Source: Limnobacter sp. CACIAM 66H1
Lineage (GTDB): Bacteria > Pseudomonadota > Gammaproteobacteria > Burkholderiales > Burkholderiaceae_B
Assembly (NCBI RefSeq): GCF_001601825.1
Contig: NZ_LUJK01000023.1
Location: forward strand, 1 to 47,518
Reading direction: 5' to 3'
Length of the DNA: 47,518 nt
In this document: piece after piece, positions 7,385-16,691 of the stretch
Position numbering within the stretch: position 1 is the first letter of the stretch
Layout: each line of letters opens with the position of its first letter
Translations under genes and position numbers: made by a program
The notes under the pieces: generated by a model
Database searches by the model: none
What the model was told of the DNA's origin: nothing
What the model saw: only the letters and a program-made list of their open reading frames with translations

Positions 7385-8395
7385 AACGTAGAAATTCTTC
7401 CCAGCCAAAAACAGTATGAATGCGAGTCTGACGATACCTTGTTGTCTGCAGCACTGCGCGCCAATGTCATTTTGCCATATGGCTGCAAAGACGGAGCCTG
7501 TGGATCGTGCAAGGCTGATTTGATTGAAGGGCAGGTCGATTACGGCACCTACCAATCACGTGCCTTGAGTGAAGAAGAACGTGTACGCGGGAAGGTGCTT
7601 ACTTGTTGCGCAAAACCGCTTGGCCCTGTGAAGTTGAAGGTTAGAGAGCTTTCCGGTTTGGGTGACATTCCCATCAAGAAAATGCCCTGTCGTTTGCAAA
7701 GCATCGAGAAACCTGCGGCCGATGTGGCCATTCTCAAGTTGCAGTTGCCGGCCAATGAGGTGTTGCAATTCAATGCGGGTCAGTATATTGAATTCATGCT
7801 TCGCGATGGGTCTCGACGCAGTTATTCTCTGGCCAATGCCCCTTATCAGGAAGGCGGGATCGAGCTGCACATTCGGCACATGCCCGGTGGCTTGTTCACT
7901 GACCATGTATTCAGCACCATGAAAGAACGGGAAATTTTGCGTTTTGAAGGTCCCTTCGGTACATTTTTCTTGCGCGACGACTCTACGAAACCCGTGGTGT
8001 TGCTGGCCAGTGGCACAGGTTTCGCCCCAATTAAATCCTTATTGGAACAGGCCTTTTTCAAGAACAACAGCCGCGAGTTTGTGTTGTATTGGGGTGCACG
8101 AACCAAGGCCGATTTGTATATGCTGGATTTGCCCATGTTGTGGGCCGGCGAGCACTCAAATTTCAAATTTGTGCCGGTGCTGTCTGATGCCACAGACGAA
8201 TGTCACTGGACGGGGCGAACAGGTTTTGTGCACCACGCTGTCATGCAGGACTTCCCGGATTTGAGCACACATCAGGTGTACGCCTGTGGTGCGCCCATTG
8301 TGATTGAGTCAGCGCAGCGCGATTTCACCTCACAGTGTGGTTTACCCGAGGAGGAGTTCTTCGCAGATTCCTTTACGTCTATGGCAGATGCCTGA
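7376..8395 (+). CDS. Ferredoxin-fused FAD/NAD(P) oxidoreductase (CDP-6-deoxy-glucoseen reductase-like)
   Basis: A 339-residue electron-transfer flavoprotein. Residues 1-90 form a plant-type [2Fe-2S] ferredoxin with C37, C42, C45 and C77. An FAD-binding barrel follows with RSYS (148-151), then an NAD(P)-binding domain with ASGTGFAPIK (211-220) and a terminal ACGAP/EEEFFADSF segment. The order is that of phenol-hydroxylase reductases and of the proteins usually annotated CDP-6-deoxy-delta-3,4-glucoseen reductase in Burkholderiales. No oxygenase component is adjacent, so the physiological acceptor is unknown. The start is ATG at 7376; a TTG immediately before it is in frame. GGAAAG at 7363-7368 could serve as ribosome-binding site. 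Confidence 0.88.
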   Translation: MIHNVEILPSQKQYECESDDTLLSAALRANVILPYGCKDGACGSCKADLIEGQVDYGTYQSRALSEEERVRGKVLTCCAKPLGPVKLKVRELSGLGDIPIKKMPCRLQSIEKPAADVAILKLQLPANEVLQFNAGQYIEFMLRDGSRRSYSLANAPYQEGGIELHIRHMPGGLFTDHVFSTMKEREILRFEGPFGTFFLRDDSTKPVVLLASGTGFAPIKSLLEQAFFKNNSREFVLYWGARTKADLYMLDLPMLWAGEHSNFKFVPVLSDATDECHWTGRTGFVHHAVMQDFPDLSTHQVYACGAPIVIESAQRDFTSQCGLPEEEFFADSFTSMADA

Positions 8396-8412
8396 CCCGC
8401 ATACAGCAGGCT

Positions 8413-9153
8413 TTATTGCGACACTTGCCCCAGATAGGTTTCTCGAATTCTGGGGTCGTTGATCAGTTCACTGGCCAGACCTTCGTAATCAATCAAACCT
8501 GAATCCATGACATAAGCTCGGTTAGCCAGTTGCAGAGCGATGTGAGCATTTTGCTCGACAAGCAGTATCGTCATTCCTTCGTGGTGTACCTGTTGAATCA
8601 CCTCGAAAATTTTCTCAACCATGATCGGAGCCAATCCCATGCTGGGCTCGTCCAGCAGCAGTAGATCGGGCTTTCCCATCAGCGCACGTGCCATGGCCAA
8701 CATCTGCTGCTCTCCACCACTCAGAGTTCCTGCGGATTGCTTCAGTCGCTCCCTGATGCGCGGAAACAGAGTCAGCATTCTCTCCAAATCACTCTCGATC
8801 TCGGCTTTCGGGCAGCCGGTTTGAAAGCGTGCATTTGCACCCAATTCAAGATTTTCAAGCACGGTCATGCGTGTGAAGATCCCGCGTCCCTCCGGCACCA
8901 AGACCAGCCCAAGTGGCAGCCGTTGATGCGCGGGCAGCTTCGTCAGATCAATGGTGCTTTTGAAAGTAGCGGCATGGGCTTGAAAAGGCAATAAGCCTGC
9001 AATGGCTTTCATGGCTGACGTTTTGCCCGCACCATTACATCCAATCAAGCACACCAGCTCACCCGCATGCACCTGAAAACTCAAACCCTTGACTGCCTGA
9101 ATTCCGCCATAGGCAACAGTTAGACCTTGAATGTTCAGCATGGAATCAGCCAT
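8413..9153 (-). CDS. livF: Branched-chain amino acid ABC transporter ATP-binding protein LivF
   Basis: One of the two ATPases of the high-affinity branched-chain amino acid (HAAT) importer. The protein is 247 residues from the ATG at 9153. It has Walker A GCNGAGKT (38-45), signature LSGGE (144-148) and Walker B LLLLDEP (164-170). The start overlaps the livG stop by 8 nt, indicating translational coupling; the open frame continues to 9225, but that portion lies inside livG. Last gene of livHMGF, convergent with the oxidoreductase gene ending at 8395. A branched-chain amino acid, an amide or another small ligand could be carried; the sequence does not decide. Confidence 0.95.
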   Translation of the reverse strand: MADSMLNIQGLTVAYGGIQAVKGLSFQVHAGELVCLIGCNGAGKTSAMKAIAGLLPFQAHAATFKSTIDLTKLPAHQRLPLGLVLVPEGRGIFTRMTVLENLELGANARFQTGCPKAEIESDLERMLTLFPRIRERLKQSAGTLSGGEQQMLAMARALMGKPDLLLLDEPSMGLAPIMVEKIFEVIQQVHHEGMTILLVEQNAHIALQLANRAYVMDSGLIDYEGLASELINDPRIRETYLGQVSQ

Positions 9154-9919
9154 GGTGTAGCCCTCCAAGGTAGGCTTCAATGACGGCGGGGGATTGCTGA
9201 ACTTGGGTGGGGGTTCCCTGAGCAATCACTTTGCCGTAATCCAGCACAATGACTTCGTCACAAATACCCATGACCAGTTTGACATCATGTTCAATCAGCA
9301 GTATCGATGTTCCGTCCTGTCGAATCCGGAGCAGCAATTCTCGCAGCTTCAATTTTTCAGTGGCATTCATGCCAGCAGCGGGTTCGTCCAGGGCGAGTAG
9401 CGCAGGTTCGCTGGCCAGGGCGCGTGCGATTTCGAGGCGTCGTTGATCACCATAGGAGAGCTGCCCGGCCAGATGATTGCTGTAAGTACCGATGCCTACA
9501 TAATGCAACCACTTCAATGCCTGCTGGTGTACCTGTTGTTCCTCGCGGCGTTGTGCCGGGGTACGAAGTACCGCGCCCAATACACCCTGCCTGGTTTTGC
9601 CATGCATACCCACGGCCACATTTTCAAGCGCTGTCATACTTTTGAACAAACGAATATTTTGAAAGGTGCGGGCCAAACCCATTTGCGCAACATGGTGGGG
9701 CGAAGCAGGTTTGTAGGGCTTGCCCTTGAATGCGAGTCGCCCGGCATCGGGTGCGTACAAACCGGTGATCAAATTGAAGCAAGTGGTTTTGCCTGCACCG
9801 TTCGGGCCAATCAGCCCGACCACTTGTCCCGGCAAAACGCTCAGGCTGACATCGTCTACGGCAGTGATGCCGCCAAATCTTTTTTTCAGATTGTTGGCAC
9901 TAAAGAGGGGTATGTTCAT
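9146..9919 (-). CDS. livG: Branched-chain amino acid ABC transporter ATP-binding protein LivG
   Basis: Second ATPase of the importer, 257 residues from the ATG at 9919, which overlaps the livM stop as ATGA. Walker A is GPNGAGKT (38-45), the signature is the LivG-typical LSYGDQRR (154-161), and Walker B is LLALDEP (174-180). The C-terminus has the LivG-specific extension with VIVLDYGKVIAQGTP. A GTG at 9934 is an alternative in-frame start that would add five residues. It pairs with LivF on the LivH/LivM membrane dimer. Confidence 0.95.
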   Translation of the reverse strand: MNIPLFSANNLKKRFGGITAVDDVSLSVLPGQVVGLIGPNGAGKTTCFNLITGLYAPDAGRLAFKGKPYKPASPHHVAQMGLARTFQNIRLFKSMTALENVAVGMHGKTRQGVLGAVLRTPAQRREEQQVHQQALKWLHYVGIGTYSNHLAGQLSYGDQRRLEIARALASEPALLALDEPAAGMNATEKLKLRELLLRIRQDGTSILLIEHDVKLVMGICDEVIVLDYGKVIAQGTPTQVQQSPAVIEAYLGGLHHG

Positions 9920-10989
9920 TTGTGTTTCGGCCACAGCCCGGCGGGGCGATATAGCATGACCAGCACCATGGTCAGGCCATAGATCAGGGAGCGAAGTATT
10001 TCTGCATCCACCAGTACGCTACCAAACAAAAACTCCTGTACAGGGGTGACCACTTGCCGCAGCATTTCCGGAAAACCTGCCAGCAACAGTGCGCCCAGAA
10101 TAACGCCGGGAATATGACCCATTCCGCCCAGCACGACCATGCAAAGAACAATAATTGATTCCATCAAGCCGAAGGACTCCGGGCTGACAAAGCCTTGAAA
10201 TGCAGAAAACATCGCGCCCGCGACACCGCCAAAGGAGGCACCCAGTGCGAAAGCCAGAAGCTTCATGTTGCGGGTGTTGATACCCATGGATTTCGCTGCA
10301 ATTTCGTCATCGCGTATTGCGGTCCATGCGCGGCCGATTCGGCTGTTTTGCAGGCGCATACACACCACGATGATCAGCAGGGTAAGCGCCAGAAACAAAT
10401 AGTAGTAAAGGTGAAGTGCAGGCACCTCGAAGCCGAACAAATCGACAGTGCGTGAAAAACGAACCCCCGCAATTTGAACGGGCTCAATCATGTTGATGCC
10501 TTGGGGGCCATTGGTGATATTGACTGGCGCATTCAAATTGTTCAGAAACAGTCGAATGATTTCCCCGAAACCCAGGGTGACAATGGCAAGATAGTCACCC
10601 CGGAGCCGAAGGGTGGGGGCACCCAGCAACACGCCGAATAGCGCGGCAATCAAGGCCCCCAGCGGAATCATTAACCATATGGACAAGTGCAGACCATCTG
10701 GAAAAAGGGTTGCGATGGTTTCAAAATTGTCGGTTAAATGAGGTGAAGCCAGCAAACCGTATACGTAAGCACCCACCGCGTAAAAGGCGATGTAACCCAG
10801 ATCAAGCAAGCCGGCGAAACCTACCACGATGTTGAGGCCGAGCGCCAGCATCACATATAGCAAGGCGATGTTCAAAATACGAACCCAGCTGTTGCCAATC
10901 AAGCCAGCCACCCAGGGCAGAGCAGCCAAGGCGATGGCAACGAGCAGGAAGCCGATCACTTGTTGATGGCGTTGGGCAAGTTTTTTCAT
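9916..10989 (-). CDS. livM: Branched-chain amino acid ABC transporter permease LivM
   Basis: Inner-membrane permease of 357 residues with about eight to ten hydrophobic segments. The N-terminal hydrophobic helices flank the conserved LNIVVGFAGLLDLGYIAFYA region. The EAA-like coupling region ARAWTAIRDDEIAAKSMGI matches the LivM family and should contact LivG and LivF. It starts with an ATGA overlap on livH and ends with an ATGA overlap on livG, so the whole operon is tightly coupled. Confidence 0.95.
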   Translation of the reverse strand: MKKLAQRHQQVIGFLLVAIALAALPWVAGLIGNSWVRILNIALLYVMLALGLNIVVGFAGLLDLGYIAFYAVGAYVYGLLASPHLTDNFETIATLFPDGLHLSIWLMIPLGALIAALFGVLLGAPTLRLRGDYLAIVTLGFGEIIRLFLNNLNAPVNITNGPQGINMIEPVQIAGVRFSRTVDLFGFEVPALHLYYYLFLALTLLIIVVCMRLQNSRIGRAWTAIRDDEIAAKSMGINTRNMKLLAFALGASFGGVAGAMFSAFQGFVSPESFGLMESIIVLCMVVLGGMGHIPGVILGALLLAGFPEMLRQVVTPVQEFLFGSVLVDAEILRSLIYGLTMVLVMLYRPAGLWPKHK

Positions 10990-11951
10990 GCTCGGTCCGA
11001 CACCCTTTCACCCAACAGGCCAGATGGCCGAAGAGTAAGCACCAAAATCAACACAGCAAAGGCAAAAATATCCTGGTAGTGCGAGCCCAGAAAACCACCC
11101 GTCAATTGCCCCAAATAGCCAGCGCCAAGGCTTTCAACAATTCCCAACAGGAGGCCACCCAACATGGCGCCATAAATATTGCCGATGCCGCCAAGTACTG
11201 CGGCAGTAAACGCTTTCAAACCGGGTAAAAAGCCCATGTAAAAATGAGCCACAGAATAGTTGGCAGCCACCATGACGCCAGCTACTCCAGCCAAGGCAGC
11301 TCCGATCACAAATGTAGCGGCGATCACTGAATTGGCGTTGATGCCCATGAGCCCTGCCAATTGCGGGTTTTCAGAGGTGGCGCGCATGGCTTTCCCCAAT
11401 CGGGTTTTGTTGACTGTGTAGGTCAGGCCAAACATGAGGACTGCAGATACCGCCACAATCAAAAGTTGCACCGGTGTGATGGATACAATTCTTTCGTAAT
11501 CGTTCTCGAGGTTTGGAGCAAAGGTATGCAAAACAATTGGATCGGTGGGCAGTGTGGCGGGAAAGATCAGATAATTGCGGCCCCAAATGATCATGGCCAA
11601 GGTTTGCAAAATGATTGAAACGCCGATAGCCGAAATCAAGGGTGCGAGCCGGGGCGCGTTTCGCAAGGGGCGATAGGCCAGGCGTTCGATCGAAAAACTG
11701 ACCAGCATGCACACAGGTACTGCGCACAGCACTCCTACCAGGAAAAGTATCCAGCCCGGTGTATCGGGGAACAGACCCATGAACAAGGTGATGGCGCTGA
11801 AGGCCACCATGGCACCAATCATGACCACTTCGCCATGGGCGAAATTGATCAAACCCAACACGCCGTACACCATTGTGTAACCGAGTGCCACCAGCGCATA
11901 AATACTGCCGAGAACCAAGCCGTTGATCAGTTGTTGCGCAAAGATATCCAT
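10986..11951 (-). CDS. livH: Branched-chain amino acid ABC transporter permease LivH
   Basis: Inner-membrane permease of 321 residues starting MDIFAQQLINGLVLGSIYAL, the usual LivH N-terminus; an in-frame TTG three codons upstream is less likely. Family hallmarks include GLINFAHGEVVMIGA, and the coupling-loop region LGKAMRATSENPQLAGLMGIN. It is the first gene of livHMGF. The 168-bp gap to the divergent binding-protein gene must carry both promoters. Confidence 0.95.
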   Translation of the reverse strand: MDIFAQQLINGLVLGSIYALVALGYTMVYGVLGLINFAHGEVVMIGAMVAFSAITLFMGLFPDTPGWILFLVGVLCAVPVCMLVSFSIERLAYRPLRNAPRLAPLISAIGVSIILQTLAMIIWGRNYLIFPATLPTDPIVLHTFAPNLENDYERIVSITPVQLLIVAVSAVLMFGLTYTVNKTRLGKAMRATSENPQLAGLMGINANSVIAATFVIGAALAGVAGVMVAANYSVAHFYMGFLPGLKAFTAAVLGGIGNIYGAMLGGLLLGIVESLGAGYLGQLTGGFLGSHYQDIFAFAVLILVLTLRPSGLLGERVSDRA

Positions 11952-12045
11952 GTACGCCAATGCGATTGAAATTAGATGTGTCGGAAAAAGAATAGAGCAA
12001 ATTGGGTTTGGGTTTTGCGTATTTCTTCAGAAAGAAGTCAGTTAA

Positions 12046-12075
12046 TTGACAGCGGAACCCATTACCGGTTTAGAT
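12046..12075 (+). promoter_or_regulatory. Candidate sigma-70 promoter of the liv binding-protein gene
   Basis: A consensus -35 TTGACA (12046-12051) is followed after 18 bp by TTAGAT (12070-12075), a weak -10. It lies 45 bp upstream of the ATG at 12120, in the gap shared with divergent livH. The -35 is perfect; the -10 assignment is uncertain. Confidence 0.4.
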
Positions 12076-12119
12076 GCTACATTGATGGAATTAACCACAA
12101 AAACGAGTTGGAGGCGATC

Positions 12120-13274
12120 ATGAACCTTTGCAGGTCCCGGAATTTGAAATATTCATTCATGGGTATATCGGTATTTATCGCCTTGGCAAGCACGCCTGTT
12201 TACGCCAAGGAAGTGTTGGTGAAAATTGGACATATTGCACCGCTCTCGGGGCCACAGGCTCACTACGGCAAAGACAATGAATCGGGCGCCAGGTTGGCAA
12301 TCGACGATTTGAATAAAATGAAAATTCAGCTGGATGGAGGCACTGCCAAATTTCAGTTGATTGCCGAGGACGATGCCGCAGATCCAAAAACTGGTGCCAT
12401 CGTCGCGCAAAAATTGTGTGACATGAAAGTAAATGGCATTGTTGGGCATTTGAACAGTGGCACCACAATTCCGGCATCCCGTATTTATTATGACTGTGGC
12501 ATTCCCCAAATTACACCTTCAGCCACGACACCGAAAGTGACCAAGCAGGGGTTTGAGTCTGTATTCAGGGTGATTGCGCACGATGGCGTGCTGGGGGTTG
12601 CCTTGGCCAGATATGCTGTCGATGAAATGAAAGTGAAGCGGGTGGTGGTCATTGATGACCGCACCGGTTATGGACAGCCGCTGGCCGATATTTTTACGAA
12701 GCAGCTTGAAGCCAAAGGTGTAAAGGTGCTGGAGCGCCACTACACCAACGACAAGGCCACCGACTTTGCGGCGATATTAACCTCAGTCAAGCGCGTGAAT
12801 CCAGACCTTGTTTTTTACGGAGGCATGGATGCACAGGCCGGCCCCATGCTGCGGCAGATGAAGCAATTGGGAATCAAGGCGAAGCTGATTGGAGGTGATG
12901 GCATTTGTACCACTGAATTGATGCGTTTGGGCGGCGACAATGTGGGTTCGAATGTGCTTTGCGCCGAGGGCGGTATGGCCTTGAGCAAAATGCCTGGTGG
13001 CCCCGCCTTTGAGAAGCGATACAAAGCACAGTTCAAGACGGACATTCAGGTTTATGCGCCTTTTGTATACGATGCAGTCATGACCATGGGCATGGCCATG
13101 AAAAATGCAAAGTCAGCAGACCCCAAGAAATATCTTCCGAAGTTGAAAGAGATTCGGCACGAAGGAGTCATCGGAACCATCGCATTTGATGAAGTGGGTG
13201 ACGTTCTGAATGCGGCAGTCACCTTGAATTCTTACGGACCTCAAGGAAAGTTTCCGGTCAAGGTTGTCAATTAA
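12120..13274 (+). CDS. livJ: Branched-chain amino acid ABC transporter substrate-binding protein (LivJ/LivK)
   Basis: Periplasmic binding protein of 384 residues. The start at 12120 is set by GGAGG at 12110-12114 and a clear Sec signal peptide: a basic N-terminus, the hydrophobic run FMGISVFIALAS and a likely cleavage after VYA. The mature part begins with VLVKIGHIAPLSGPQAHYGKD, the standard LivJ/LivK opening, and contains the ligand-site pattern HLNSGTTIPASRIY. The open frame extends upstream to 11976, but that part lacks family similarity. It is divergent from livHMGF, whose products it should feed. A strong hairpin terminator follows at 13288-13318. Assignment to LivJ rather than LivK is not possible from sequence alone. 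Confidence 0.93.
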   Translation: MNLCRSRNLKYSFMGISVFIALASTPVYAKEVLVKIGHIAPLSGPQAHYGKDNESGARLAIDDLNKMKIQLDGGTAKFQLIAEDDAADPKTGAIVAQKLCDMKVNGIVGHLNSGTTIPASRIYYDCGIPQITPSATTPKVTKQGFESVFRVIAHDGVLGVALARYAVDEMKVKRVVVIDDRTGYGQPLADIFTKQLEAKGVKVLERHYTNDKATDFAAILTSVKRVNPDLVFYGGMDAQAGPMLRQMKQLGIKAKLIGGDGICTTELMRLGGDNVGSNVLCAEGGMALSKMPGGPAFEKRYKAQFKTDIQVYAPFVYDAVMTMGMAMKNAKSADPKKYLPKLKEIRHEGVIGTIAFDEVGDVLNAAVTLNSYGPQGKFPVKVVN

Positions 13275-13287
13275 GCGGGTCCAATGA

Positions 13288-13318
13288 AAAAAGCCAAGGC
13301 GAAACACCTTGGCTTTTT
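13288..13318. terminator. Bidirectional rho-independent terminator
   Basis: Perfect 12-bp arms AAAAAGCCAAGG and CCTTGGCTTTTT surround a 7-nt loop. The A and T runs at the two ends allow termination from both sides, which suits its position between convergent livJ and the cytochrome c gene. Confidence 0.9.
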
Positions 13319-13337
13319 CGTGTAGCTTGCGAACTGA

Positions 13338-13646
13338 TTACAGAGTCAGTACCCATGCTGCCAATTTCTTGGCCTCTTCTTCAGTCACGTTTTGAGCAGG
13401 CATGGGGACCGGTCCCCATACACCCTTGCTGCCGTTCTTGATTTTGCCGGCCAACATGGCTTCCGCGCCAGCCTGACCCTTGTACTTGGCAGCCACGTCT
13501 TTGAAGGCTGGGCCAACTACTTTCTTCTGAACCTGATGGCAGGCCAAGCAGGCTTTGCTCTTGGCCAGTGCTTCGTCGGCGCTGGCAGACAACGGTAGAG
13601 CAACCATGGTGGCTGCAATCGCCAAGACACCCATTTGCTTGATCAT
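13338..13646 (-). CDS. Periplasmic class I c-type cytochrome (c551/c552-like)
   Basis: A 102-residue precursor. Residues 1-23 form a signal peptide ending ASA before DEAL. Haem is attached through C33-L-A-C36-H37, and Met82 in VPMPAQ is the likely sixth ligand, as in the short cytochromes c551/c552. The helix EEEAKKLAAWVLTL closes the fold. GAGGAG at 13653-13658 is a good ribosome-binding site. It is monocistronic and divergent from the small Trp-rich gene. The redox partner (oxidase, peroxidase or nitrite reductase) cannot be told from this window. Confidence 0.93.
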   Translation of the reverse strand: MIKQMGVLAIAATMVALPLSASADEALAKSKACLACHQVQKKVVGPAFKDVAAKYKGQAGAEAMLAGKIKNGSKGVWGPVPMPAQNVTEEEAKKLAAWVLTL

Positions 13647-13738
13647 ACTGAACTCCTCACTTTGTTACAGTTAGCACATTAATAACGTCTCGGGCGTCAT
13701 TTTGGCAGACAACTCAGTTGTTTGTCATGTGAAACAGC

Positions 13739-13990
13739 ATGATTTTTATCCTTCTGGGCATCCTTTTGCTGACATTGAAACTGGGTGGGGTACATCCCGT
13801 GAGCAATTGGGAATGGTTTTCTATCGCTTTGCCTTTTCTGATGGCTATCTGCTGGTTCGAACTTTTTGAACCGTGGCTTGGCCTGGACGTTCGTCGACAG
13901 CAGTTCAGGAAGCGCCAGCTTGAGGCGAGAATTCGTCATTTTCAAAACAAAAAACCCCGACGTCAGCGCCGGGGTTTTCGATTTTGGTAA
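13739..13990 (+). CDS. Small Trp-rich membrane protein (TIGR04438-like)
   Basis: An 83-residue protein. A hydrophobic helix (MIFILLGILLLTLKLGG) and the segment WFSIALPFLMAICWFELF suggest two membrane passes, with tryptophans at the interface. A strongly basic tail follows (KKPRRQRRGFRF). The pattern matches a small Trp-rich family known almost only from Betaproteobacteria; its function is unknown. An in-frame ATG at 13739 starts the frame, without an obvious Shine-Dalgarno sequence. The last codons overlap the ilvD-side terminator hairpin at 13951-13978, so the coding end and a transcription stop signal share bases. Confidence 0.78.
   Translation: MIFILLGILLLTLKLGGVHPVSNWEWFSIALPFLMAICWFELFEPWLGLDVRRQQFRKRQLEARIRHFQNKKPRRQRRGFRFW
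13951..13978. terminator. Rho-independent terminator inside the 3' end of the Trp-rich gene
   Basis: Arms AAAACCCCG and CGGGGTTTT surround a 10-nt loop. The hairpin lies between convergent genes, 25 bp past the ilvD stop on the minus strand, and can serve both directions. On the plus strand it overlaps the last 13 codons of the preceding gene. Confidence 0.8.
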
Positions 13991-14002
13991 ACGATTACGA
14001 GT

Positions 14003-15691
14003 TTAAAGGTCGAGGTCGCCGTCGGTGACAGCACCTTTGCTGGCACTGCTGGCCAAGGCTGCGAATTTGGCCAAGACACCGGTGGTGTAGCGTGGCTTGG
14101 GTTTCACCCAGCTTTCACGGCGCTTTGCCAATTCTTCATCGCTGACATTGATCTGCAACAATTTCTGATGTGCGTCCATGGTGATGGAGTCACCTTCCTT
14201 GATTAATGCAATCGGACCACCAACATACGCCTCAGGAGCGACGTGGCCAACCACCATTCCCCAAGTACCGCCGGAAAAACGGCCATCGGTAATCAGGCCG
14301 ACTGTTTCGCCGAGACCTTTGCCAATAATTGCCGAGGTTGGGGCCAGCATTTCGGGCATGCCCGGGCCGCCTTTGGGGCCCAGATAACGAAGAATAATCA
14401 CATCGCCGTCTTTGATTTTGTCGCCCAAAATCGCATCCATCGCGCTTTGCTCGTCATCAAACACCTTGGCTGGCCCGGTAATCACGGGGTTCTTCAAGCC
14501 CGTAATCTTGGCCACGGCACCTTCGGGTGCCAGGTTGCCCTTCAAGATCGCCAAGTGCCCCTGCTTGTAGAGCGCTTTCTCAATTGGCATGATCACATTT
14601 TGGTCAGCGCGTGGCACTGAAGGAATGTCGGCCAAGGTTTCAGCGATGGTTTTGCCGGTGATGGTGATGCAATCGCCGTGCAGCAGACCCGCGTCCAGCA
14701 GGATTTTCATGACTTGCGGGATGCCGCCAGCGTCGTGCAGGTCTGTTGCAACATATTGCCCTGAAGGCTTGAGGTTACAAATGACTGGTGTGCGAAGACG
14801 AACGCGTTCGAAGTCCTCGTAGCTCCAGACCACGTCCGCCGCTTTGGCGATGGCCAGGAAGTGCAACACAGCATTGGTTGATCCGCCAGTGGCCATCAGT
14901 ACAGCCACTGCATTTTCAATTGATTTTTTGGTAATGATGTCCCGGGGCTTCAAGTCGTTGCGCACCGCTTCGATCAGCACGCGAGCTGATTCTTCAGTAG
15001 AGGTGATCTTCTCCGCATCAATGTTCGACATCGTGCTGGAGTAGGGAAGGCTCATCCCCAAGGCCTCGAACGCTGAGCTCATGGTGTTGGCGGTGTACAT
15101 GCCGCCGCAAGAACCGGAACTTGGGCATGCATTCTTCTCGATGCCCTTGAAATCTTCTTCGCTCATGCGCCCTGCAGTGAATTCGCCCACGGCCTCAAAG
15201 GCAGACACAATAGTCAGGTCTTTGCCTTTGTAACGCCCAGGCTTGATGGTGCCGCCATAAACATAGATGCCGGGCACATTCATGCGGGCCATGCCGATCA
15301 TGCCACCAGGCATGTTCTTGTCGCAGCCACCGATGACCAGAACCCCATCCATCCACTGGCCTTGCACCGCAGTTTCGATACAGTCAGCAATCACTTCACG
15401 GCTGACCAGTGAATACTTCATGCCCTCGGTGCCCATGCTCATGCCGTCAGAAATGGTAGGGGTACCAAAGATTTGTGGATTACCGCCAGCTTCTTTCACC
15501 GCTTTCACTGCCGCATCGGCCAAAGGCTGCAAGCCGCTGTTGCAGGGGGTGATGGTCGAGTGACCGTTGGCGATACCGATCATGGGGTTGTTGAAGTCTT
15601 CGTCTTTGTAACCCATCGCGAAGTACATCGCGCGGTTGGGCGAACGGGCCACGCCCTGGGTGATGTTCTTGGAACGTCGATTGATGCTCAT
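14003..15691 (-). CDS. ilvD: Dihydroxy-acid dehydratase
   Basis: Third enzyme of isoleucine and valine synthesis: dehydrates 2,3-dihydroxy-acids to 2-keto acids. The 562-residue product has the length of the shorter IlvD class. Cluster-binding cysteines are visible in [17 protein letters not shown] and [16 protein letters not shown], and the C-terminal [12 protein letters not shown] segment contains the active-site serine region. The start at 15691 opens [20 protein letters not shown], typical of the family. It is monocistronic, divergent from lgt, and ends at the shared terminator at 13951-13978. Confidence 0.97.
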   Translation of the reverse strand: MSINRRSKNITQGVARSPNRAMYFAMGYKDEDFNNPMIGIANGHSTITPCNSGLQPLADAAVKAVKEAGGNPQIFGTPTISDGMSMGTEGMKYSLVSREVIADCIETAVQGQWMDGVLVIGGCDKNMPGGMIGMARMNVPGIYVYGGTIKPGRYKGKDLTIVSAFEAVGEFTAGRMSEEDFKGIEKNACPSSGSCGGMYTANTMSSAFEALGMSLPYSSTMSNIDAEKITSTEESARVLIEAVRNDLKPRDIITKKSIENAVAVLMATGGSTNAVLHFLAIAKAADVVWSYEDFERVRLRTPVICNLKPSGQYVATDLHDAGGIPQVMKILLDAGLLHGDCITITGKTIAETLADIPSVPRADQNVIMPIEKALYKQGHLAILKGNLAPEGAVAKITGLKNPVITGPAKVFDDEQSAMDAILGDKIKDGDVIILRYLGPKGGPGMPEMLAPTSAIIGKGLGETVGLITDGRFSGGTWGMVVGHVAPEAYVGGPIALIKEGDSITMDAHQKLLQINVSDEELAKRRESWVKPKPRYTTGVLAKFAALASSASKGAVTDGDLDL

Positions 15692-15835
15692 TGCAAAAGC
15701 TCGCAGGTGGAATTGGATTCAAAACGAGAATTTACCATTTTATGATGCGCCGCTGGGCACAGGAAGGCGTTCATTCATCAAAGGGTAGTCCCTAGGGCAT
15801 TACAATTGAACGGTTTTCCACATTCCGGGTTTTCC

Positions 15836-16684
15836 ATGTTTGTTCATCCTGAATTCGATCCAATTGCTGTTTCGATCGGCCCAGTGGCCATTCGCTGGTA
15901 TGGTTTGATGTACTTGTTGGCTTTTGTCGCCTTCATCATGCTGGCCAAGCGCCGCTTGCATTTGTTCCCGGCGATCAAAATGTCCGATGTGGACAATATG
16001 CTGACCTGGGCGGTTTTGGGTGTCATCTTGGGTGGTCGCCTGGGCTATGTATTTTTTTACAAGCCTGACTATTACATGGCCAACCCTGGCGAAATTCTCG
16101 CAATTTGGGAAGGCGGCATGTCTTTTCATGGTGGGTTTCTGGGTGTGTTGCTGGTTTGTTTTGTTTACGGCAGGTACAAGGGCTGGAAGTTTTTCGATGT
16201 GATGGATTTTGTAGCGCCTGCCGTGCCAATCGGATTGGCCTTGGGTCGCCTTGGCAACTTTATCAATGGTGAGTTGTGGGGGCGCCCAACGGATGGTTGG
16301 TGGGGAGTTGTGTTTCCACAGGCGGGCGATGCAATTGCTCGCCACCCGTCACAGCTTTACCAAATGAGTCTGGAAGGCCTTGCTCTGTTCATCGGGCTTT
16401 GGTGGTTTGCCAGCAAGCCGCGCCCACGTGCGGCTGTGTCAGCGTGGTTTTTGATCGGCTATGGTACAGCCCGTTTTGTGGTCGAGTTTGCCCGCGAGCC
16501 AGACCGCTTTTTGGGCACGCTTTCCTTGGGCCTCTCCATGGGGCAGTGGCTTTGCGTGCCCATGATTCTGGGTGGGTTCGCCTTGCTGGCATGGTCGAAA
16601 AACAAGCCCACAGGGCTTGAAACCATGGCTGCATTGGAAGCTGCCCAGGCAAAAGCAGGCAAGGGCAGCAAACGCAGCAAGTGA
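15836..16684 (+). CDS. lgt: Prolipoprotein diacylglyceryl transferase
   Basis: Inner-membrane enzyme that transfers diacylglycerol from phosphatidylglycerol to the lipobox cysteine of prolipoproteins such as BamE encoded here. The protein has 282 residues from the ATG at 15836; a TTG start at 15806 would add ten residues without family similarity. The multi-pass sequence contains SFHGGFLG with the essential His98 and the signature [14 protein letters not shown] (137-150). The C-terminal tail is Lys/Ser-rich and cytoplasmic. It is convergent with the TauE-type gene, 7 bp apart. Confidence 0.97.
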   Translation: MFVHPEFDPIAVSIGPVAIRWYGLMYLLAFVAFIMLAKRRLHLFPAIKMSDVDNMLTWAVLGVILGGRLGYVFFYKPDYYMANPGEILAIWEGGMSFHGGFLGVLLVCFVYGRYKGWKFFDVMDFVAPAVPIGLALGRLGNFINGELWGRPTDGWWGVVFPQAGDAIARHPSQLYQMSLEGLALFIGLWWFASKPRPRAAVSAWFLIGYGTARFVVEFAREPDRFLGTLSLGLSMGQWLCVPMILGGFALLAWSKNKPTGLETMAALEAAQAKAGKGSKRSK

Positions 16685-16691
16685 TATTGAA

